From Bifidobacterium sp. WK041_4_12 (GTDB lineage Bacteria; Actinomycetota; Actinomycetes; Actinomycetales; Bifidobacteriaceae): DNA of 64,000 nt. Position 1 is the stretch's first letter, and each line of letters starts with the position of its first letter. Positions 43,850-53,524 of this stretch are shown here, piece by piece. The stretch spans positions 1,860,001 to 1,924,000 of the forward strand of contig NZ_CP129674.1 of the NCBI RefSeq assembly GCF_041080795.1. The letters are read 5' to 3'. The translations under genes and the position numbers were made by a program. The notes beneath the pieces are model-generated. The model was not told where the DNA came from and did not search any database. It worked only from the letters and a program-made list of their open reading frames with translations.

Positions 43850-46800
43850 CTATTCCTCGTCGCTCTCAGGCTCGGTGGATGCGGCTTGAGCGGCAGCGGC
43901 GATTTTCGCCAGCTTCGCCTTCACATCAGGAGATGACACTCCCGAACCACCCTGCTCCTGGGTCTCATGGTGAGCATGCTTGGTCTTGACGAAGGGATCG
44001 CCACCCTTAAGAGCATAGGGATCGCCATATGATGCAGAAATGGTGGGCTCGTCATGAAGGATGAAACCTCGACCCTTGCAAGTCGGGCATTCCTCCGAGA
44101 ACGCCTCGACCAGCCCCTGTCCGACACGCTTTCGCGTCATCTGAACAAGACCGAGGGAGGTAACCTCGGCAACCTGATGCTTCGTTCTGTCTCGAGCAAG
44201 GCATTCAAGCAGACGCTTGAGCACAAGATCACGGTTCGCCGGCATCACCATGTCCACATAGTCGATCATGACCATGCCACCGATGTCACGCAGCCTCAGT
44301 TGGCGGGCTATCTCTTCGGATGCCTCAAGATTGCAGCGCGTAACCGTCTCTTCAAGTGACTTGCCCTTGCCGATGTATCGGCCGGTGTTCACATCGATCG
44401 TCGTCATGGCCTCAGTACGGTCGATCACGAGCGAACCGCCTGAAGGGAGATAGACCTGACGTTCCATGCCCTTGCGCAGCTGCCCGTCGATATGCCATGT
44501 GTCGAAGACATCGGCACCCTGATGGTCGGCAGGTTCCCATTTGGTCAGTCGACTCTTCAAGTCAGGAGCCATCGAATCAATGTATTCCTCGATGCGCTCA
44601 TAGACCTTGTCGCCTTGAACGATAAGTGATTGGAACTCGTCGTTGAAGATATCGCGGACCACGCGAATCGCAACGTCCGGCTCACCCTGCAGCAGCTTCG
44701 GCTTCTTGAGGATAACCGTGGTCTTGCGCTTGCGATCAATGATTTCCCACTGCTTCATAAGGCTTTCAAGATCCTTGGTGATGGCCTCTTCCGTCGCATT
44801 CTCTGCAGCGGTACGAATGATCACACCCATATCCTTCGGCGCGATTCTGGCAACGATAGACTTCAGCCGAGTGCGTTCGCGCTCGGTCAGCTTGCGACTT
44901 ACGCCAGTCATGCCGCCCGATGGCACAAGCACGAGGAATCTACCCGCAAGCGTCACCTGAGAAGTCAGGCGTGCACCCTTGTGTCCAATCGGATCCTTGG
45001 TGACCTGCACGAGCACGGGATCGCCCGATTTGAAGGCAAGCTCGATTCTGCGCGGCTGCCCTTCCAACCTGGTGGTGTCCCAATTCACTTCGCCCGCATA
45101 GAGCACGCCGTTTCGTGCCTGCCCAATATCGACGAATGCGGCTTCCATGCTGGGCAGGACGTTCTGCACGCGTCCGATATAGACGTTGCCGACTGTGGCA
45201 ACCTCCTGAATGTCTGAAACGTAGTGTTCAACGAGAATATCGTCTTCAATCACCGAGATCTGCGTATGCTGTTCCTTTTCGCGGACCACCATCTCACGCT
45301 TCACGTTTTCACGACGCGCCAGGAAGTCCTGCTCAACGAGCTGCATCTGGCGGCTTCGGTCACGACGATTGTCACGACGGCGCTGGCGCTTTGCCTCAAG
45401 TCGCGTGGAACCTTGAATGTCGGTTATCTCGTCAATGTATTGCTGCTTGCGAGAGCGCCTTGGCGTCGAAGCGCTCTCTTCGGAACGTGACGATTCAGCG
45501 GATTTGGTGGAACGTCTTCTTCTACGACGACGGGTGCCTGTGGTTTCATAGCTGCCATCATCATCGGATTCGCCTTCGCTATGGTGGCGGTGGCGGCGAC
45601 GGATGCCACTGAGCTGCTCGTCATCACGATCTTCCTCGTCATAATCGTCATCACGCCCATGACGCTTGTCTCTGAAAGAATCCTCCGACTCATGATCGCG
45701 TAGGTTGTCGTCCTCGTCACGTCCGTTACCATGACGATCGTTCTCTGTGCGACTGTTCTCGGTGCGGCTGTCTTCGTCCTTGCGAGCGCCACGGTTGCGG
45801 CGACGCTTCGAAGCTCTGGATAGTCTGAATTCGTCCTCGTCGATTGGCGCATAGTGAATCTCGTCGTATTCAAGATCCTCTTCGATGTGCTCGACCTCTG
45901 CAGCGGCGCGACGCTCCTGGGCATTGAGCCGCTGCGTGCGCTTGCTGCGCGACTCATGCTGGCTGTCTTCCTGCACATGGCGCGAGCGGCGGCTTCTATG
46001 CCGAGACTCGCCTTGCTCCTGCTCGTCCTCGTCTGCGCTGGATGACGCCGTTTGTGAATCCTGCTCGTCAGCATGGGTATCGTCATTGCCACGATTGGAT
46101 CCGTTGTGTTCACGCGAGCGTCTGCTCCGTCTTTCGCGCCTGTCGGAATTCTGCCTGTCAGAATTCGTCGTATCTTCGGGCTCTTCAGCTTGCCCGTCGG
46201 CTTCCCCATCGACATCAGAGCTATTGTGCCTTGATGTTTCTGCGGGGATCACTGGTTCCTGGAAGAGCAGTGATGTCATGGGTCGAGCTGCTGCGGGCGC
46301 ATGGTGAGATGCAGTGGTTGACAGCGATTCAACGGCCTCTTGCGCCCTCGACTTTCTTTCGACGGCGTTATCCTTCTTGGATACGGCCTTGTTCGAATCG
46401 ATATCGTTGTCATCAACGGCGGCCTTGCGGCTCTGTGTGGCAGGTGACTCAAATTCGAGCGCATCCAGACGCTTGGTACGCCGACGCGTTCTCGTCGGGG
46501 TATGCGAAGCTTCGCGTTGTGCAGACTCGTGCTTCTCGGCTCTGCCCTTCACGGCAGTGCTTGTTGCAGGAGCGCTCTTTGCCGATGCATTCTTTACGGA
46601 TGTGCTCGTGTCTGGAGCCTGTTGTTCAGACTCCTGATTCTCGACACGGACCGGCACATGCGCATTTGCGGCTCCGGCAACGCGGACGACGCGTCTGCTG
46701 ACTCTGCGGCGACGTGGCTGCTCGGGTTGTTCCGAACGCTGCGTTGGTGCTGACTGTTCAGTTGTATTAGTGATATTGGTCAGGGTCTTGTTCTCGCCAA

Positions 46801-46852
46801 GACCCTCTTCTTGCGAATTGGGCACGATGCTCCTTGCGGCATGCTGCATCAT
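43850..46852 (-). CDS. rne: Ribonuclease E/G family protein
   Basis: 1000 residues. The first 500 are highly charged and low-complexity (Arg, Glu, Asp, Ser), probably disordered and suited to RNA or partner binding. An S1-type domain begins near 542 (V-G-N-V-Y-I-G-R-V), the DNase I-like catalytic part has I-D-V-N-T-G and M-I-D-Y-V-D-M with the Mg2+-binding aspartates, and the Zn-link C-P-T-C-K-G-R-G is near 919. It should cut single-stranded AU-rich RNA in rRNA maturation and mRNA decay. In actinobacteria the scaffold extension is N-terminal, as here. GGAGAG precedes the ATG. It lies upstream of rplU. Confidence 0.93.
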   Translation of the reverse strand: MMQHAARSIVPNSQEEGLGENKTLTNITNTTEQSAPTQRSEQPEQPRRRRVSRRVVRVAGAANAHVPVRVENQESEQQAPDTSTSVKNASAKSAPATSTAVKGRAEKHESAQREASHTPTRTRRRTKRLDALEFESPATQSRKAAVDDNDIDSNKAVSKKDNAVERKSRAQEAVESLSTTASHHAPAAARPMTSLLFQEPVIPAETSRHNSSDVDGEADGQAEEPEDTTNSDRQNSDRRERRSRRSREHNGSNRGNDDTHADEQDSQTASSSADEDEQEQGESRHRSRRSRHVQEDSQHESRSKRTQRLNAQERRAAAEVEHIEEDLEYDEIHYAPIDEDEFRLSRASKRRRNRGARKDEDSRTENSRTENDRHGNGRDEDDNLRDHESEDSFRDKRHGRDDDYDEEDRDDEQLSGIRRRHRHHSEGESDDDGSYETTGTRRRRRRRSTKSAESSRSEESASTPRRSRKQQYIDEITDIQGSTRLEAKRQRRRDNRRDRSRQMQLVEQDFLARRENVKREMVVREKEQHTQISVIEDDILVEHYVSDIQEVATVGNVYIGRVQNVLPSMEAAFVDIGQARNGVLYAGEVNWDTTRLEGQPRRIELAFKSGDPVLVQVTKDPIGHKGARLTSQVTLAGRFLVLVPSGGMTGVSRKLTERERTRLKSIVARIAPKDMGVIIRTAAENATEEAITKDLESLMKQWEIIDRKRKTTVILKKPKLLQGEPDVAIRVVRDIFNDEFQSLIVQGDKVYERIEEYIDSMAPDLKSRLTKWEPADHQGADVFDTWHIDGQLRKGMERQVYLPSGGSLVIDRTEAMTTIDVNTGRYIGKGKSLEETVTRCNLEASEEIARQLRLRDIGGMVMIDYVDMVMPANRDLVLKRLLECLARDRTKHQVAEVTSLGLVQMTRKRVGQGLVEAFSEECPTCKGRGFILHDEPTISASYGDPYALKGGDPFVKTKHAHHETQEQGGSGVSSPDVKAKLAKIAAAAQAASTEPESDEE

Positions 46853-47206
46853 GCCACTCTCCGTGTCTTCAGGATGCTCACTCTACGCTCTCACCGTAGC
46901 TGCGTAATCTACGCTCCTTGAAGACTCCATTAAAAAGTCGTCCTAAACAAAGGCGGACACCGTCGCCTGCTTCACGTTCCACAATCTGCGTTTCACAGAG
47001 ATTGCAGGGGGATCAACGCCTTGCTAGTTGGTGATATGCAGAATCACCAACTTCAAGTATTGCACACACCTGCATTCTGCGAGTCACATTGGTGTAAGTT
47101 CTCTACAAACGTGGCGTAAATCACTGCGGTCTCACACGCTTCGAAGCTGAAGGAAGGATTCCATGAAATTCGGTTACAGATTCGACACGATTCGATGAAA
47201 TTTCGG
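46853..47206. other. Intergenic region before the RNase E/G gene
   Basis: 354 bp with no supportable gene. It must contain the RNase E/G promoter and the end of the dapE transcript. The only structure I can point to is the hairpin at 47027-47051. Confidence 0.4.
47027..47051. promoter_or_regulatory. Perfect 9-bp hairpin
   Basis: GTTGGTGAT and ATCACCAAC flank a 7-base loop. No T run follows on either strand, so it is more likely an operator or RNA structure than a terminator. RNase E/G leaders are often self-cleaved, and this could be part of one. Confidence 0.35.
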
Positions 47207-48421
47207 CTATGACAGCCATTTCGTCAGAATATCGGTCATGGTGTATAAATCATCGACGGGAACCTGCTCGTCATGCTTGTGCGCCAGCAGAGGATCCCCT
47301 GCGCCGAAGTTCACGGCCGGTGTGCCAATCTGAGAGAATCGGGCGACATCCGTCCACCCCATCTTTGCACGAGCTTCCTGCTGGGTCTCTTCCATAACCA
47401 ACTGCGCCAGGGATTTGCTGAGAGGTGCATCCATTCCCGGTCTCGCCGATGGCGATTCGTCATGCATCACGATGCCATACCCTGCAAAGATGCCACCAGG
47501 AGCCTTCACTTCCTCAGAGCCGAGCTGAATGCCGCTTTGTTCGCCAAACATCAGACTTTTGGCTTCCTCTATGGATTTGTCCGGTGCGAAGCGGTAGTTG
47601 ACATGCACTCTGCATTCCTCGGGAATCACGTTGGTGCCACTTCCACCGGAAATCATCGTTGCGTTCAGCCCCTCCTGATATTCGAGTCCGTCTACGGTGA
47701 ATGCACGCGGTTCGAAGGCATTGAGACGGTTCAGGATGTCGGCAGCCTCATGGATGGCGTTTCTTCCCATCCATGCTCGGGCAGAATGCGCGGCGATGCC
47801 ATGGGTTATCACATCGAAGCGCATCGTTCCATTGCATCCACCCTCGATGGCGCACGATGTCGGCTCGCCGATGATGGCGAAGTCGGCCTGAATCCAATCA
47901 GGGTGCGCCTGCGCTACCTTACGCAGACCATTATGTTCGGCAGCGACCTCTTCGTGGTCATAGAACACGAAGGTCAGGTCATATGTGGTATCCGTCAGCG
48001 TCGCCGCGAGATAGAGCATCACGGCATCGGATGCCTTCATGTCGGCCGATCCCCTGCCCCACATCACTGGCGACGATGGATGCGCCTGCGCGATCTCTGG
48101 GCGAATCAGCGAATCTCCCGGTTCAAGCCAGCGCGGCGGAAAGTTGTGAATCACTGGAACGGTGTCAAGATGCCCAGCAAGGACCACGCGCGCATCACGA
48201 TTGCGGTGCGTCAAGGCAACAACCGTGTCACCGAGGCGACGCACCTCAAGATGCTGCTGCGTTCGAAGAAAAGTATCGACGGCATCAGCCAATGCATGCT
48301 CGTCGTCACTCACCGAATATATGTTCATGATCTGTTCGAATATGGCATCGAGCTGACGGCGTTCTGATGATCGAGTATCGAGGGTGATGGCCGTTGCGGA
48401 ACTATCTGAGGAAGCATGCAT
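47207..48421 (-). CDS. dapE: Succinyl-diaminopimelate desuccinylase
   Basis: About 404 residues of an M20 metallopeptidase. Metal and catalytic positions are visible: the H in A-G-H-L-D-T-V-P, the following D in G-R-G-S-A-D-M-K, the E-E pair in Y-D-H-E-E-V-A-A-E, G-E-P-T-S, and the late H-K-H-D-E-Q. It removes succinate from N-succinyl-LL-diaminopimelate, late in lysine and peptidoglycan precursor synthesis. An in-frame TTG at 48445 and the ATG at 48421 are both possible starts and neither has a strong ribosome site. The gene is divergent from the AEC transporter, with lysA and hom a few kilobases away. Confidence 0.9.
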   Translation of the reverse strand: MHASSDSSATAITLDTRSSERRQLDAIFEQIMNIYSVSDDEHALADAVDTFLRTQQHLEVRRLGDTVVALTHRNRDARVVLAGHLDTVPVIHNFPPRWLEPGDSLIRPEIAQAHPSSPVMWGRGSADMKASDAVMLYLAATLTDTTYDLTFVFYDHEEVAAEHNGLRKVAQAHPDWIQADFAIIGEPTSCAIEGGCNGTMRFDVITHGIAAHSARAWMGRNAIHEAADILNRLNAFEPRAFTVDGLEYQEGLNATMISGGSGTNVIPEECRVHVNYRFAPDKSIEEAKSLMFGEQSGIQLGSEEVKAPGGIFAGYGIVMHDESPSARPGMDAPLSKSLAQLVMEETQQEARAKMGWTDVARFSQIGTPAVNFGAGDPLLAHKHDEQVPVDDLYTMTDILTKWLS

Positions 48422-48593
48422 GTACACATCGTAGCGCGTCGCCAATCATTTGTGCTCAACCACCTGCGCTCAATCAACTGTGCTCAACCACCTGTGCGAA
48501 TTGCAGTAATTCCGCCATTCTGTGAGACAGGCAGACGGCAAGGCTTCGGTTGCACCTATAGTTGTGCTAGTTCACAATACGGGAGATTCATCA

Positions 48594-49538
48594 ATGCTTG
48601 GTCTGTTAAGCGCAATGCAGGGCTTTTGCATCATCGGAATCGTCATCTTTGTCGGTTATATCGCTTCCCGGTACCGTATAGGCGGTCCAACGGCGCAGAT
48701 GGTGCTCAACCGTTTCAGTTTCTTCGTTTCGAGCCCCTGTCTGATGTTTGCCGTGATGGCAAAGCAGCCGCTGAAGGTCATCGTTCATCCGAGCATCATC
48801 ATCGCGTTCTTCTCAGCCGTGATAGTCGGCGGCTTGTTCATTGTGCTCAACAAGCTGTTCTTCCATATGAATGCCGCGGACACGACCATAGGTGCACTGA
48901 ATTCCCTCTATCTGAATTCAAATAACATCGGGCTTCCCGTAGCCACATACATTCTTGGCAATCCAGCATTGGTCGCACCCATTCTCGTGATGCAGCAAGC
49001 TCTGTTCACGCCTATCGGACTGACAACCCTCGATGTGAGCACGAAGGGCAAGTTCTCGCTGAAAGCCGTGCTTCGTCAGCCACTGCACCAACCGCTGCTG
49101 ATCGGTTCGCTCAGCGGCATTCTGATTTCAGCAATCAACGCCTACAGCGGGCACTTCGTCATCCCTGATTTTCTTTTCAAACCGATTGATATGATCGGCG
49201 ATTCCGCAGTGCCCATGATTCTGATGGCTTTCGGCATGTCGCTGCGAGGCAGCCAGCCCATGCGCAAGGGCACGAACCGCAGAGCAACCGTGACAGTCGT
49301 GATGCTGAAGAACGTCATCATGCCCATCGTCGCCTTCATCATTGCTTACTTCTTCATGGGCTTCCGTGGCGTAGAACTCTATGGATGCGTGGTGCTCGCA
49401 GCGCTGCCGACCGGCCAGAACGTCTATAACTATGCAGCCCGATACAACGTCGGGCTAACATTCGCGCGTGACGGCATACTCGTCAGCACCATCACATCGC
49501 CGTTAATCATTGCGATCATTGCCGGAGTGCTGAGCTGA
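48594..49538 (+). CDS. AEC (auxin efflux carrier) family transporter
   Basis: 314 residues from the ATG at 48594, with ACGGGAGA seven bases before it. About ten hydrophobic segments split into two halves, with the conserved N-S-N-N-I-G-L-P-V motif in the first half and G-x-x-L-R and N-V-I-M-P-I in the second. AEC members move organic acids or amino acids such as malate; the substrate is not predictable. A TTGCAC/CACAAT pair spaced by 17 bp (48550-48578) may be its promoter. Its last 36 bp overlap, tail to tail, the end of the Maf-Nudix gene on the other strand. Confidence 0.85.
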   Translation: MLGLLSAMQGFCIIGIVIFVGYIASRYRIGGPTAQMVLNRFSFFVSSPCLMFAVMAKQPLKVIVHPSIIIAFFSAVIVGGLFIVLNKLFFHMNAADTTIGALNSLYLNSNNIGLPVATYILGNPALVAPILVMQQALFTPIGLTTLDVSTKGKFSLKAVLRQPLHQPLLIGSLSGILISAINAYSGHFVIPDFLFKPIDMIGDSAVPMILMAFGMSLRGSQPMRKGTNRRATVTVVMLKNVIMPIVAFIIAYFFMGFRGVELYGCVVLAALPTGQNVYNYAARYNVGLTFARDGILVSTITSPLIIAIIAGVLS

Positions 49539-50870
49539 ACCGAGCTGACTGTTCAACATGCGGCGTGAAATCTCCTGCAAGCGTTCGGCGAATTCGTTCC
49601 AGTCTTTCTGCAGCGGGGAAATCAGCTTGTACTGCGCGACATCCTTGAAAGGAACCCATTGCACTTCAAGGCTCTCGTCATCATTGGCCTTGGGAACCAC
49701 GGTGTGACCTGGCTTTTCGAATGCGAACACGGTCGTGTACCCCCAAGGACCGTGATCCTCAAGATACGAGCCTTCGACCTCGATATCGTCTGGGCGAATG
49801 TTGGCTTCTTCGAAGCTTTCGCGCAAGGCACCTTCCAAAGGGCTCTCGCCGTCGGATGTGGCACCTCCAGGTGCTCCCCAGGTACCGCCCTCTGCACTCC
49901 ACAGCGCACGATGCTGCAACAGTATGTCCGTCACCTCGCCGGTCTGCTCGTTGCGACGGGCGAGCAGCACTCCTGAAGCGCCGTTCAAGCCCCAGTGACG
50001 ATGGCCGCACAGGCATTCAATCCAGCCATCTCCAGGCTGATGCACGTTGTCCTTGGGAGCAACCGGATTATCGGGATTCGATGGGCTCTTGTCTTCACGG
50101 GTCAGATTCCACAGATCCGTCCATGCGATTCCCAGACTCTCGATCATGCCTCGCAAGGTGGGAACGCTCAGACCGATGACACCGCTTGGATCGCCTTGGA
50201 TGCTGGCGATGAACGCGCTGCCGAAACCTTCAAGCGTGAACGATCCGGCAACTTCCAATGGCTCGCCGGTGGCGATATATGATTCGATGTCATCGTCGCT
50301 CAACTCGCTAAACGTCACTTGCGCAGAGCTCACGGCGTGGAGTTCCTTCCCGCTTGCCAGATCGATCAGGCAGTGGCCCGTCCACAACGTTCCGGTCTTG
50401 CCGCTCATCAGGCGCAGACGTGCGCGAGCGCGTTCCTTGTCATGAGGCTTGCCGTAGGTAATCCCATCGAGGGTGAACATAGAATCGCAGCCGACCACCA
50501 GTGGGCCAATCTCCATCGTCGACATACCCTGCTGAGACTCGATTGCCGCCTGCATCGATTCGACGGCGCTGATTGTGCCGTGCCCATCCTTGAGTGGCGT
50601 GCTGATCTGGCGGTATCCGCGAGCATTCCTGGCCGCTTCCTTGACTGCCTTGAAGGATTCTGCGACGGTTTGCGCCTTGACACGCGACAGTGCGGCAACA
50701 CGTTCCTGAGCCGGAATCTGATCCGGATTCACGTTCTGTCGCTTCGCCATGTCGAGAATCACCGAACGCTCGTCAACATGCGAATCGCGGATCATCGGGC
50801 ATATACCCGCGCTATACAGCAAGTCACGTCTTGGACGTGAATGGGATGCCAAAATCAGCGGTACTGCCAT
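49503..50870 (-). CDS. Maf-type nucleotide pyrophosphatase fused to a Nudix domain
   Basis: 455 residues from the ATG at 50870, preceded by AGGAGAACA. The N-terminal half is a Maf/YhdE house-cleaning enzyme: L-I-L-A-S-H-S-R-P-R-R-D-L-L, V-V-G-C-D-S-M, G-K-P, and a long insert at about 60-115. The C-terminal half has a complete Nudix box near 336-358 (G-x5-E-x7-R-E-S-F-E-E-A-N). Maf hydrolyses modified or canonical NTPs and Nudix enzymes hydrolyse nucleoside diphosphate compounds, so one chain could clean the nucleotide pool in two ways. The P-S-G-V-I-G-L-S-V-P end of the Maf part is intact. It precedes thrB in the reverse direction with no obvious shared role. Confidence 0.88.
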   Translation of the reverse strand: MAVPLILASHSRPRRDLLYSAGICPMIRDSHVDERSVILDMAKRQNVNPDQIPAQERVAALSRVKAQTVAESFKAVKEAARNARGYRQISTPLKDGHGTISAVESMQAAIESQQGMSTMEIGPLVVGCDSMFTLDGITYGKPHDKERARARLRLMSGKTGTLWTGHCLIDLASGKELHAVSSAQVTFSELSDDDIESYIATGEPLEVAGSFTLEGFGSAFIASIQGDPSGVIGLSVPTLRGMIESLGIAWTDLWNLTREDKSPSNPDNPVAPKDNVHQPGDGWIECLCGHRHWGLNGASGVLLARRNEQTGEVTDILLQHRALWSAEGGTWGAPGGATSDGESPLEGALRESFEEANIRPDDIEVEGSYLEDHGPWGYTTVFAFEKPGHTVVPKANDDESLEVQWVPFKDVAQYKLISPLQKDWNEFAERLQEISRRMLNSQLGSAQHSGNDRND

Positions 50871-50980
50871 TGTTCTCCTCTTATACACACATGTCGTGCA
50901 TTTCAATCGTCGTCGGGCAACATCAATCCGTTACCAATATCTCTGTCCAACACGCTGCCCATGCTGCCCAACACGCTGCT

Positions 50981-52012
50981 TCAATCTCTGCTTACGCGCA
51001 CGCCCTGCGAATCAATCGGAAGGTTGAGCAGATTCCAATGCCCGGATTCCAACTGTTCCCCCGCGAGCTGCTTCAATTCCTGACTGATTTCGCCATAATG
51101 CAGCACGATTACGCAAGGGCCTGCACCAGAAATCATAGCCGCAAAGCCATGAGCTCGCAGCGAATGCATCAATGCAGCCGACTGGGGCATCAACGATGAC
51201 CTGTAAGACTGATGCAAACGGTCCTGCGTGGCGTAGAACAGCAGCTCGTTGGAGCTGTCCCCATCTGCAGACTTCATCGCGGCAGGCAGTAGCCCTGCGC
51301 GAGAGACGTTGAACACAGCATCTGCATAGGGAACCTTGTCAGGAAGGCTCTTTCGTGCCTTGCTGGTCGAAAGGGAAAAGTCGGGTACGAACACATAGGC
51401 GGCCACTTCAGGCGAGACTAGATAGTTGACCGTGTGGAAGCCTTCGACGAAGGAAGAACCATGAATCGCCGTTTCACTGACATGCTGAGGTCTCTCGTCA
51501 TCACTGGGGCAACAGTGCCATGAGAACGTCAATCCTCCATAGACCGCAGGTGCCACATTATCGGGATGCCCCTCGGCCTCTGCCGCGCGCGTGAATACAT
51601 ACTCGCGGTCAAGGCTGCTTGCTGGATCCTGGGCGAGCGCTCTCGCCGCTGCGGTTGCAGCCACAATCGCCTCTGCACTCGAACCCATGCCGCGAGCCTG
51701 GGGAATTCTGTTCTCGGCGACCATGTGCAGAGAACGTCGCGGCAACCCTAGCGATTCACAGGTATCAAGGAAGGTGCGAACGATGAGATTGCCTTCGTCA
51801 CGAGGCAGTGTGTCCTGGCCTTCGCCGTGAATCTCGACCTCGATGCTGGAGTCCCCCACAGTTCCAAGCGTGAAGGTCACATGGTCACGCCTATCGAGAG
51901 CCAGACCAACCGAGTCGAATCCTGAGCCGAGATTTGCGCTCGTCGCCGGCACCGATACGTGGATGGTGTCGCGTTGATTGACATCGGTGGTCATGGTGTT
52001 CGATTCACTCAT
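50981..52012 (-). CDS. thrB: Homoserine kinase
   Basis: 343 residues from the ATG at 52012, after GGGGG; the neighbouring ATG at 52015 is also possible. A GHMP kinase: V-P-A-T-S-A-N-L-G-S-G-F-D near the N-terminus, the ATP loop P-Q-A-R-G-M-G-S-S-A-E-A near 102-114, and a C-terminal S-G-A-G-P-C motif. It phosphorylates homoserine on the way to threonine. It lies 117 bp after hom on the same strand, so the two catalyse consecutive steps. Confidence 0.95.
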   Translation of the reverse strand: MSESNTMTTDVNQRDTIHVSVPATSANLGSGFDSVGLALDRRDHVTFTLGTVGDSSIEVEIHGEGQDTLPRDEGNLIVRTFLDTCESLGLPRRSLHMVAENRIPQARGMGSSAEAIVAATAAARALAQDPASSLDREYVFTRAAEAEGHPDNVAPAVYGGLTFSWHCCPSDDERPQHVSETAIHGSSFVEGFHTVNYLVSPEVAAYVFVPDFSLSTSKARKSLPDKVPYADAVFNVSRAGLLPAAMKSADGDSSNELLFYATQDRLHQSYRSSLMPQSAALMHSLRAHGFAAMISGAGPCVIVLHYGEISQELKQLAGEQLESGHWNLLNLPIDSQGVRVSRD

Positions 52013-52129
52013 CATCAAGCCCCCAGGCTGTGGATTGCTGCTGTGGATTATTGCTGCCGTGTTCTGTCGTTGACCTTGAAACTGACGCACGGCATCGATG
52101 CTGCCGTGCCAATTTCCTGGAGATGGCTC

Positions 52130-53443
52130 TCAATTCAGAACGCGAATGATTGAAGCGTCGCCTGTTACCGCGTCGAGCTGCGAGACTGCCTTCACTGCTT
52201 CTCTCAGGGTGATTTCGTCACACAGATGAGTCACGATACGCAGCTGCTGAACCTCGCCGCTGTAACCCGGGTCATGCTGGGTGGGTTTGATGTCCTGGTT
52301 CACGCCATTAATCGAAATCTCACGGTCTGAGAACTCCTTGGCAATGGCAGTGAGCACGCCCGGTCGATCATGAATCAGGAATCGAACGGCAAACGCAGCT
52401 TTCGACGCATTCAAAGGAGCCTTCGGTAGGTTCGCATAGATCGGTATCACAGGGCCCAGCGAATGCTGCGCAATATGACGAGCCTCGGTCACCACATCGC
52501 CCACCACTGCGGAAGCGGTGGGAGCGCCACCTGCGCCACGACCATAGAACATCAGATCGTCAGCGGCCTCAGCTTTGACGAACACGGCATTGAAGCTGCC
52601 GTGCACGGTTGCCAGCGGATGATTCTCGTCCAGCAGCGCCGGATATACGCGGGCCGAAATGCCTGCTTCGGTCTGTTCAACGACTGCCAGAAGCTTGATT
52701 ACCTTGTGCTCTGCACGGGCTGCGGCAATATCTCCTGCGGCAATGTGAGTGATGCCCTCGACCGGAACGTCATCGATGCGAACATCCGTATGGAACGCAA
52801 GCAACGCCATGATGGCTGCCTTGGCAGCGGCATCGTGGCCTTCGATGTCTGCTGTGGGATCAGCTTCGGCAAAGCCCTTCGCCTGCGCCTTCTTCAAAGC
52901 CTCGGCAAAATCGATGCCCTTCGTGGTCATCTCGTCGAGAATGTAATTCGTGGTCCCGTTGACGATGCCCATGACGCTCAAAACCTTGTCGCCAAGCAGG
53001 GATTCGCGCAATGGGCGGACGATTGGAATAGCGCCGCCTACGGCTGCCTCGAAGTATATGTCAACGCCCTGTCTGGAAGCCGCCTCATAGAGTTCAGGAC
53101 CATGCTTCGCGAGCAATGCCTTGTTCGCGGTCACGACGCTCGCGCCCGATTCGATGGCCTTGAGCAGGAAGGTGCGGGCAGGTTCGATGCCGCCAATCAG
53201 CTCAATCACTATGTCAGCGCGCGAAGCCAGCTCTGCGGCATCCGTGGTGAGCAGCGACTTGTCAATCCAAGGGTCTGTGACCGAGCTGGGATCGAGAACG
53301 GCGATGCCCACCAACTCGATGGGTCTGCCGATGCGGCTTGCCAGCTCATCGCTTTGCTCGACCAGCAGTCTTGCAGTCTGCGAGCCGACGGTTCCTGCTC
53401 CCAAAAGAGCCACGCGAATCGGCCTGTTATTGTTTTCTGACAC
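52130..53443 (-). CDS. hom: Homoserine dehydrogenase
   Basis: 437 residues. GTG start at 53443, with GGGAGG eight bases upstream. The NAD(P) site G-A-G-T-V-G-S is at about 15-21, the catalytic domain contains G-I-V-N-G-T-T-N-Y-I-L and D-P-T-A-D-I-E-G-H-D-A-A-A-K, and an ACT domain at about 350-430 (H-D-R-P-G-V-L-T-A-I-A) would mediate feedback inhibition by threonine. It reduces aspartate semialdehyde to homoserine. It sits between lysA and thrB. Confidence 0.96.
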   Translation of the reverse strand: MSENNNRPIRVALLGAGTVGSQTARLLVEQSDELASRIGRPIELVGIAVLDPSSVTDPWIDKSLLTTDAAELASRADIVIELIGGIEPARTFLLKAIESGASVVTANKALLAKHGPELYEAASRQGVDIYFEAAVGGAIPIVRPLRESLLGDKVLSVMGIVNGTTNYILDEMTTKGIDFAEALKKAQAKGFAEADPTADIEGHDAAAKAAIMALLAFHTDVRIDDVPVEGITHIAAGDIAAARAEHKVIKLLAVVEQTEAGISARVYPALLDENHPLATVHGSFNAVFVKAEAADDLMFYGRGAGGAPTASAVVGDVVTEARHIAQHSLGPVIPIYANLPKAPLNASKAAFAVRFLIHDRPGVLTAIAKEFSDREISINGVNQDIKPTQHDPGYSGEVQQLRIVTHLCDEITLREAVKAVSQLDAVTGDASIIRVLN

Positions 53444-53524
53444 CGGTGAGTCCTCCCAATAGAGAAAAGCGTTACGAATCTAGCATTATCCTACGAAATC
53501 AGTCTGACGAGCATATGAAAGCCC

